From NCBI GenBank assembly GCA_018816105.1, contig JAHIWE010000146.1, forward strand, positions 1 to 39,919: a stretch of DNA of 39,919 nt, given 5' to 3'. The position numbers and the translations under genes are program-made. This stretch comes from a bacterium. Lineage in GTDB: Bacteria; Campylobacterota; Campylobacteria; Campylobacterales; Arcobacteraceae. Shown here in pieces: positions 34,990 through 39,919 of the stretch; positions within the stretch are counted from its first letter, which is position 1, and each line of letters starts with the position of its first letter. The notes beneath the pieces are model-generated. The model had not been told where the DNA came from and searched no databases. It was given only the letters and a program-made list of their open reading frames with translations.

Positions 34990-36157
34990 TGTTTTTTTAA
35001 ATTTTTTATTTTTATTACTTACAAAACATAAAACAAAACATATATCAATTTTTTTCATATCTATATTAATTGTTTTTTTAAGTTCATCAATACTTTTTAT
35101 TTCAACAACACTAAAAAAAGAAATTTTCTCAACTTTAGATAATCAAAGTGATTTTGTTATCCAAAAAATAAATAGTGGAAAAATAGAAAACACTCCAATT
35201 TCTTGGATAGATGATTTTACAAAAATAAATGGCGTTGAAAAAATTCAACAAAGAGTTTATGGCCAATATTATTTTATGCCAGAAAATATCTATTTTACAA
35301 TTGTAGGAGTTGATTTATTTGAAGAGGCTGTAAATAAAAATATAAAAGATTTATTATCTATTTTAAATATTTCAGATTTTTTAGCAAAGGATTCAATGAT
35401 TATTGGAAATGGTATAAAAAAAATATTTGATAAATATCACTATTTTGACTCTTATGACTTTAAGCTTTTTAATAATGAATTAAAAGAGATAAAGATTTTT
35501 AAAGAACTTCCAATTGAAGCAAATATTGTTGCAAATGATTTAATCATTATGGATATAAATCTTGCAAAAGAGATTTTAAATATAAAAGAAGATGAGTGCA
35601 CAGATATTGTATTAAATGTTCCAAATAATCTAGAAAGACAAAATGTAAAAGATCAATTGATTCTAAAACATTCAAATACAAGAATACTTCAAAAAGATAA
35701 TCTAAAAAAAGAGTATGAAAATATGTTCAACTATAAAGGTGGAATATTTCTGATTTTCTTTATTATTGTTATTGTTACTTTTACATTGATTTTATATCAA
35801 AGATATTCGATGATTAGCTTAGGAGATAAAAAAGAAATAGGAATATTAAAAGCTGTTGGATGGAGTATAAAAGATATTATAAAACTTAAAATCATGGAAA
35901 ATTTTATAGTAGCATTTATGGCTTTTATTATTGGTGTTATTTTCTCTTATATTTTTGTTTTTATTTTAAATGCTCCTATTTTAAAAAATATTTTTATAGG
36001 ATCTTCAAATATGCAAAATGATTTTATTTTTAATGCTTATATTCAAATTGACACTTTAATCACACTATTTTTATTTTTTATGATTCCATTTTTAAGTGCT
36101 ATTTTAATTCCTGTTTGGAAAGTAGCTATTATTGATTCAACTGAGAGTATGAAATGA
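34979..36157 (+). CDS. ABC transporter permease, FtsX/MacB-like
   Basis: A permease of 392 residues with one N-terminal helix (about 25-45), a large extracytoplasmic domain (about 50-255) and three C-terminal helices. The last part (GDKKEIGILKAVGWSIKDI) is the FtsX-family cytoplasmic motif that contacts the ATPase. This type VII layout is used for envelope lipids, lipoproteins, export or mechanotransmission rather than import. I prefer the ATG at 34979 (GGA 8 bases upstream) over a TTG at 34973. The start overlaps the small gene, and the stop overlaps the ATPase start by four bases. Confidence 0.88.
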   Translation: MKNSVFLNFLFLLLTKHKTKHISIFFISILIVFLSSSILFISTTLKKEIFSTLDNQSDFVIQKINSGKIENTPISWIDDFTKINGVEKIQQRVYGQYYFMPENIYFTIVGVDLFEEAVNKNIKDLLSILNISDFLAKDSMIIGNGIKKIFDKYHYFDSYDFKLFNNELKEIKIFKELPIEANIVANDLIIMDINLAKEILNIKEDECTDIVLNVPNNLERQNVKDQLILKHSNTRILQKDNLKKEYENMFNYKGGIFLIFFIIVIVTFTLILYQRYSMISLGDKKEIGILKAVGWSIKDIIKLKIMENFIVAFMAFIIGVIFSYIFVFILNAPILKNIFIGSSNMQNDFIFNAYIQIDTLITLFLFFMIPFLSAILIPVWKVAIIDSTESMK

Positions 36158-36825
36158 TAAAAATCACAAATTTAAATAAAACATTTAATGAAAATACAAA
36201 AAAAGAGTTTCATGCTTTAAAAAATATAAATTTAGAGATTAAAACCTCATCATGTGTTATTTTAAAAGGAATAAGTGGAAGTGGGAAATCAACCCTATTA
36301 TCAATTATTGGAACACTTCTAAAACCAACAAGTGGGGAAATAAAAATAGATGAGGATAGTATTGCAAAACTTCCTGATTTACATGCCTCAAACTTTAGAG
36401 CAAAAAGACTTGGCTTTATTTTCCAATCGTATAATTTATTTAATGAACTAAGTGTAAAAGATAATATTGCAATTACTTTGATTCCCTTAGGATTTACACA
36501 AAAGCAAATAAATGAAATGGTATTAAAAGCCATGAATCTTGCAAATATAGAACATAAAAAAGATGAGCTTGTATATAATCTCTCAGGTGGAGAGAAGCAA
36601 CGATGTGCAATTGCAAGAGCTTTGGTTAATAATCCTGATATAATCCTTTGTGATGAGCCTACGGCTAATTTAGACCATGATAACTCTATAAATTTTATAG
36701 AAAGTCTAAGAGAATTAAAAAAACTAAATAAAACTATTATAGTTGCTACTCATGACCCTATTTTTGAAAAACTTGATTTTGTGGATGAAATCATAAATAT
36801 TAAAAATGGAATAATTTGTGAATAA
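36154..36825 (+). CDS. ABC transporter ATP-binding protein, LolD/MacB-like
   Basis: A 223-residue ATPase. Walker A GISGSGKST is at 39-47, the Q-loop Gln91 in FIFQSYNLF, the signature LSGGEKQR at 143-150, and Walker B ILCDEPTANLD with Glu168; the H-loop His is in VATHD. It belongs to the subfamily paired with FtsX-type permeases. ATGA overlaps link it to the permease, and its end overlaps the following membrane protein by 8 bases, so all are co-translated. Confidence 0.94.
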   Translation: MIKITNLNKTFNENTKKEFHALKNINLEIKTSSCVILKGISGSGKSTLLSIIGTLLKPTSGEIKIDEDSIAKLPDLHASNFRAKRLGFIFQSYNLFNELSVKDNIAITLIPLGFTQKQINEMVLKAMNLANIEHKKDELVYNLSGGEKQRCAIARALVNNPDIILCDEPTANLDHDNSINFIESLRELKKLNKTIIVATHDPIFEKLDFVDEIINIKNGIICE

Positions 36826-37786
36826 CATACTTCTGTCAAATGAGATAGTTATATATTTGTTTGTGCAAATTATTCTTCTTATTCTTCTTCTTGTAGCTTT
36901 TTATTTTTCTGTTTCTATTATAAAAAATTGGGATTATGAAAAAACAAGTACAAAACAATATAAATTAGAAAAAACATCTTATTTGGTGATTTTAATAATT
37001 AGCTTCACATTAATAGTAAAAATATTTCTTTTCCCCTATTTTGCATATAGCTTAGATAATCTATCAAACATAGTCCCAGGAGCCATGTGTGCTGCTGGAA
37101 TTGTGGGAGCAAATGAATTTGGTCAAATAAATCTAAGTCTAAAAATATTGATTTTATTTTTTATTGGAATTTGGCTTATTATTAATTCACTTGATTTAAA
37201 AGCAAAAACATATCCTTATACAAAAAAGAAATATCTATTTTATAGTTTTATTTTTGCTTTATGTATAATAGAAACTAGTTTAGATTTTTTATTTCTAAAT
37301 GGCATTCCGACAAAAGAGCCTGTTATGTGTTGCTCTACTATATTTGGAGTTAATAGTGTGGGAAGTAAGATTCCATTTGATTTAAGTATTTCTTTGCTTT
37401 TAATTATATTTTATCTTTTATATCTTCTTATTGTTTTTATAAATATTCAAAAACAAGCTTTATTAAATCTTGTAATAAATTTCTTATTTTTATATATTGC
37501 ATATTATGCTGTTACTTATTTCTTTTCAACCTATGTGTATCAATTACCAACTCATCAATGCCCATTTTGTATGTTACAAAAAGAGTATAATTTTATAGGA
37601 TATTTTATTTGGTCAACACTATTTTTAGGAACTTTTTTTGGAGTTGCTTCTTATGTTTTAAAAGTTTTTATTTCTAAAGATTTGTCTTACACATACAAAT
37701 ACTCTTTATTATTTAATACTATTTTTGTAGTTATTTGTACTTTTTATGTGATTAGGTATTATTTGATAAATGGAGTTTTTTTGTAG
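36818..37786 (+). CDS. Cys-rich polytopic membrane protein of the ABC operon
   Basis: A 322-residue protein with about eight helices. Three extracytoplasmic-type Cys sites are seen: MCAAG (Cys91), MCCS (Cys171, Cys172) and HQCPFCMLQKE (Cys248, Cys251). The last resembles the CxxC of DsbB (C-x-L-C-I-x-x-R) at the base of a helix. Residues 90-110 and 170-190 align as an internal repeat (MC..x.I.GxN..G...LS). The start is GTG, overlapping the ATPase by 8 bases. A redox or metal-handling partner of the ABC unit is plausible; I know no described family. Confidence 0.7.
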   Translation: MNNILLSNEIVIYLFVQIILLILLLVAFYFSVSIIKNWDYEKTSTKQYKLEKTSYLVILIISFTLIVKIFLFPYFAYSLDNLSNIVPGAMCAAGIVGANEFGQINLSLKILILFFIGIWLIINSLDLKAKTYPYTKKKYLFYSFIFALCIIETSLDFLFLNGIPTKEPVMCCSTIFGVNSVGSKIPFDLSISLLLIIFYLLYLLIVFINIQKQALLNLVINFLFLYIAYYAVTYFFSTYVYQLPTHQCPFCMLQKEYNFIGYFIWSTLFLGTFFGVASYVLKVFISKDLSYTYKYSLLFNTIFVVICTFYVIRYYLINGVFL

Positions 37787-37790
37787 GAAG

Positions 37791-37821
37791 ATTCCATGTT
37801 AATTTAAAATCAACATGGAAT
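37791..37821. terminator. Hairpin ending the ABC operon and the acidic lipoprotein gene
   Basis: ATTCCATGTT/AACATGGAAT forms a perfect 10-bp stem with an 11-base loop in the gap between convergent genes. No strong T tract follows on either side, so it is a hairpin of terminator position but weak terminator form. Confidence 0.5.
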
Positions 37822-37831
37822 ACTTTAGTAA

Positions 37832-38092
37832 TTATTTTGATTCTTCTTTAATAGTTCCTTCTTTAATTGTCTCTTCTTCTACTGCTGCTGCTTCATCTTT
37901 TACTTCATCAGTAATTTTGTCATCTTGTTCTACTACTTCATCTTTATTTACTTCTTCAGTAACTTGAACAGGCATAGCTTCATCTTTTTTTACTTCTTGA
38001 GTTGCTTCAGCTTGAACTGGTGCTTTTTTTTCTTCAGTACAACCTGTTAATAATGCTAATAATACTGCTGTTCCTAATATAATTCTTTTCAT
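37832..38092 (-). CDS. Small acidic lipoprotein of low complexity
   Basis: An 86-residue lipoprotein with lipobox LLTGC (Cys18). The mature tail is almost wholly Glu, Lys, Val, Ala, Asp and Thr, with imperfect repeats (EVKKDEA, EVNKDEV, EVKDEA; IKEGTIKEESK at the end). It looks extended or disordered and may span part of the periplasm. AAAAGGA lies 8 bases before the ATG, and part of it falls in a hairpin (38103-38150), so translation may be controlled. Function unknown. Confidence 0.75.
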   Translation of the reverse strand: MKRIILGTAVLLALLTGCTEEKKAPVQAEATQEVKKDEAMPVQVTEEVNKDEVVEQDDKITDEVKDEAAAVEEETIKEGTIKEESK

Positions 38093-38102
38093 GGATTGCG
38101 TC

Positions 38103-38150
38103 CTTTTGATAATTTGTTTTATTCAAACAATTGTGGAATAATATCAAAAG
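38103..38150 (-). promoter_or_regulatory. Leader hairpin over the lipoprotein ribosome site
   Basis: In the minus-strand leader, CTTTTGATA (38150-38142) pairs perfectly with TATCAAAAG (38111-38103), the latter running into the AAAAGGA ribosome site. An inner pairing (ATTGTTT with AAACAAAT) adds to it. The fold would bury the ribosome site of the acidic lipoprotein gene. AU-rich and marginal, it could be temperature- or factor-sensitive. Confidence 0.4.
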
Positions 38151-38241
38151 CATTGTGTATTAATTGTGTCTTCATTTTTTTAAATTTATTTTTTTTAAAT
38201 TTTTATACCCTGATTATATTTTAAATAAGCCAGATTAGGCA

Positions 38242-38362
38242 AAAAAAAAGCTCCTAATAAAAGGAGCTTTTTTCGTATAGGAGAACAAAATTTATAAGTC
38301 TAAGTTTAAAAGTTCGCGGTTTTTAAACTCTTTAAGAAGATTCGCATTTCCTCTTAAGTTAT
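38242..38362 (-). ncRNA. Candidate small RNA (about 120 nt)
   Basis: A perfect TATAAT on the minus strand (38374-38369) is followed about 120 bases later by a textbook terminator (38250-38267 with nine U). In between is a perfect 9-bp stem AGTTTAAAA/TTTTAAACT with a 9-base GC-containing loop (38303-38329), a second weaker stem at the 5' end and an unpaired UUGUUCUCCU. No real gene is present; a 13-codon frame from 38355 has too-close ribosome spacing. It could instead be the 3' UTR of the kinase gene. No known RNA family is recognised. Confidence 0.35.
38250..38267. terminator. Bidirectional intrinsic terminator
   Basis: GCTCCT/AGGAGC with a 6-base loop is flanked by nine A on the left and six T on the right, so it functions on both strands. 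On the minus strand it ends transcripts from the kinase gene or the candidate small RNA. No plus-strand gene leads into it. Confidence 0.8.
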
Positions 38363-38407
38363 GTAAACATTATAATAGCTCACCATTAACTAAACTATAA
38401 TCAAAAG

Positions 38408-39691
38408 TTAATAAAGAGTTAACTCGGCTATATTTTTTGCAATTTGTTTAAATAAAGGTCTTTTTTGAGGTATTCTATTTAAACATAATAGTTGTAATTG
38501 AAGTAAAGAATCTCTTATATTCATATTTTGATTATCATAAGAGCAAAGTGATAATAAATCTTCAATCAAATATCCAAATGCCCTTACTTCAAATTGTTCT
38601 AAAGTATTATATATTTCTAAATCATCAGTTTCATAATACGATGCACCACCAAAATCACCTAAAATACTATTATAATTTTTATCTATCATAATATTATGTG
38701 CATAAAAATCACCATGCATAATACTTCTTTCATGCATATGGACACAGGCATTTGCCATTGCACTTAATATTTTTAAAGCGCCTTGCGTTGAAAGTTTAAA
38801 ATCACTTGGATAAACATCTCTAGTACAGCTATCCAAGCTAGGGGGCATTCCTAAATTAAAAAATTCTTTTGGGATTAGTTCCAACATTAAAACATCTTTT
38901 CCTTCTGGATGATTTGATACTTGTGCTAAAACATCAACTAAACTTTTATGCACTCCCATAGAAATATTAATATCCATTTCTTCTTGGGGTAAACCATCTG
39001 ATGTCATTTCACCTTTAAATACTTTTACAGCAACTTCACTACTATTGTATATTGCTTTATAAATGTTTCCAGATGCACCCTCACCTAAAAGTTCTTTGAT
39101 TATAAGTTCATTCCAATTTACTGTTTGTAATTTGATTTTAGAATCTGGATGTTTTTTGCAAAAAGGATTTCCACCATAAGCAAGCCATGAAAGTTTTGGT
39201 AAAAATAAAAGAGATTTTGGAAATAATGTAAGATTATTTGCAGCAATTCGTAAAAGTTCTAAATTCTCACATTTATTAATAGACTCAGGTAAAAAACTTA
39301 GTTTATTTCCTGAAAGCATACATTTTTGTAGTAATTTTAAATCTCCAAGAGATTGAGGTAAAGATATTAATTCATTATCTGTAAGAATTAGCCATCTAGT
39401 ACTCAAAGGTAATGCATTTTCTTCAAATATTTTAATTTTATTATTACGCATAGCTATCATTGATAAAATAGGAAGTTTGGCTAATACTTTTGGAACATGG
39501 TCAAATTGATTATTAGATAAAAAAATTCTTTTTAGTTTTTTAAATCTATCAAAATCATCAGGCAAAGAAGATAAATTGTTATTAGTTAAATCCAAAACTT
39601 CAAGAGTATCAACTAAAATATATAACTCTGCTGGAAAGTTTTCAAGTCCTGATGCGATTTTGACATGGGTTGAATTTTTTAATATATCCAT
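38408..39691 (-). CDS. Leucine-rich-repeat protein kinase
   Basis: A 427-residue soluble fusion. Residues about 25-180 form seven leucine-rich repeats (LEVLDLTNNNLSSLP, LILTDNELISLP, LLRIAANNLTLFP). Residues about 195-420 form a Hanks-type Ser/Thr kinase: glycine loop GEGASG (203-208), Lys223 in AVKVF, catalytic loop HGDFYAHN (Asp328, Asn333) and DFGG (Asp346). The Arg of HRD is Gly, making it a non-RD kinase, and no APE motif is clear. No membrane helix is present, unlike plant receptor kinases. Bacterial LRR-kinases of this size are known but uncharacterised. AGGAA is 9 bases before the ATG; a TATAAT lies at 39727-39732. Confidence 0.88.
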   Translation of the reverse strand: MDILKNSTHVKIASGLENFPAELYILVDTLEVLDLTNNNLSSLPDDFDRFKKLKRIFLSNNQFDHVPKVLAKLPILSMIAMRNNKIKIFEENALPLSTRWLILTDNELISLPQSLGDLKLLQKCMLSGNKLSFLPESINKCENLELLRIAANNLTLFPKSLLFLPKLSWLAYGGNPFCKKHPDSKIKLQTVNWNELIIKELLGEGASGNIYKAIYNSSEVAVKVFKGEMTSDGLPQEEMDINISMGVHKSLVDVLAQVSNHPEGKDVLMLELIPKEFFNLGMPPSLDSCTRDVYPSDFKLSTQGALKILSAMANACVHMHERSIMHGDFYAHNIMIDKNYNSILGDFGGASYYETDDLEIYNTLEQFEVRAFGYLIEDLLSLCSYDNQNMNIRDSLLQLQLLCLNRIPQKRPLFKQIAKNIAELTLY

Positions 39692-39726
39692 TTGTTTTTT
39701 GTTCCTAAATTCTATATTTTTATATT

Positions 39727-39732
39727 ATTATA
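39727..39732 (-). promoter_or_regulatory. Candidate -10 box for the LRR-kinase gene
   Basis: A perfect TATAAT on the minus strand (context GTAGTATAATAATAT) lies 36 bases before the kinase ATG and 78 bases after the tRNA-Ser gene. It suggests the kinase has its own transcript. Confidence 0.45.
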
Positions 39733-39809
39733 CTACTTAGCCTATAAAAATAGTACTGAAAATTTGTATTTATTATTTGAATAGGTCTATATCTCTAATG
39801 AAAATAAAA

Positions 39810-39897
39810 TGGCAGACAATGTCGGATTTGAACCGATAGTAGATTTCTCTACGCTATCCTTCCAAGATAGTGGATTAAACCGCTCTCCCAATTGTCT
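39810..39897 (-). tRNA. tRNA-Ser(GGA)
   Basis: On the minus strand an acceptor stem AGACAAT/ATTGTCT is followed by discriminator G and an encoded CCA. The D arm (GAGAGCGGTTTAATCC), anticodon stem CTATC/GATAG with loop TTGGAAG (anticodon GGA), a long variable arm (GTAGA GAAA TCTAC) and the T loop TTCAAAT are all present. The long variable arm and the GGA anticodon give serine, reading UCC and UCU. The length of 88 fits. Confidence 0.95.
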
Positions 39898-39919
39898 GTA
39901 TAAATAAAAGTGTAAGTTG

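Noticed and set aside
39810-39897. tRNA-Ser as an attachment site of an integrated element
   Set aside because: No integrase, no repeated tRNA 3' end was noticed within the window on the kinase side; cannot be supported.

Overview
The window is a strongly AT-rich, gene-dense chromosomal segment. Gene content and gene order point to a Campylobacterota genome, most likely the Arcobacter group. Several blocks follow the gene order I know from Campylobacter jejuni: ctpA-purC-purS-purQ-(periplasmic protein)-plsC-crcB, gapA-pgk-tpiA-fabI next to divergent nadD-rsfS, and lysA-pheA-hisC-dxs. The species assignment is inference; no rRNA is present.

Layout. Positions 1-2866 (minus): trxA, then trxB-dapB-purF (purF cut by the window edge). 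Positions 3054-6098 (plus): alaS and a CopD-like membrane protein. Positions 6105-9952 form an accessory island of three paralogous NlpC/P60 lipoproteins (plus), interrupted by an oppositely oriented MFS transporter and a small lipoprotein, and ending in a perfect palindrome and a C9 tract. Positions 9953-10441 are a gene-poor gap. Positions 10442-12616 (minus): two membrane transporters. maf is at 12709 (plus). Positions 13287-19015 (minus): lysA-pheA-hisC-dxs-hypothetical. Positions 19102-19247: a 146-bp nested palindrome that supplies the fabI stop codon. Positions 19240-22991 (minus): gapA-pgk-tpiA-fabI. Positions 23080-23957 (plus): nadD-rsfS. Positions 23970-31408 (minus): a long convoy of ctpA, purC, purS, purQ, a BatD/SH3-like protein, plsC, crcB, tatA, argS and a 40-residue membrane protein too short for usual gene callers. 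Positions 31523-33098 (plus): a YfgM-like and BamB-like pair. Positions 33152-34518 (minus): dksA-like and truD. Positions 34732-37786 (plus): a four-gene ABC-transporter operon with a Cys-rich membrane protein. Positions 37832-39897 (minus): an acidic lipoprotein, a candidate small RNA, a leucine-rich-repeat protein kinase and tRNA-Ser(GGA).

How the genes work together. Most of the window is housekeeping: purine synthesis (purF, C, S, Q), lysine/DAP and aromatic amino-acid synthesis, lower glycolysis/gluconeogenesis, isoprenoid and fatty-acid enzymes, thioredoxin reduction, tRNA charging and envelope maintenance. The GAPDH cofactor loop suggests NADP use, which would suit a mainly gluconeogenic pathway.

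The best candidates for undescribed biology are the ABC operon at 34732-37786 (a first gene with no normal start codon, and a last gene with an internal Met-Cys duplication and a DsbB-like CPFC motif), the nested palindrome at 19102-19247, the LRR-kinase with an HGD catalytic loop, the 40-residue membrane protein after argS, and the candidate small RNA near 38242-38362.
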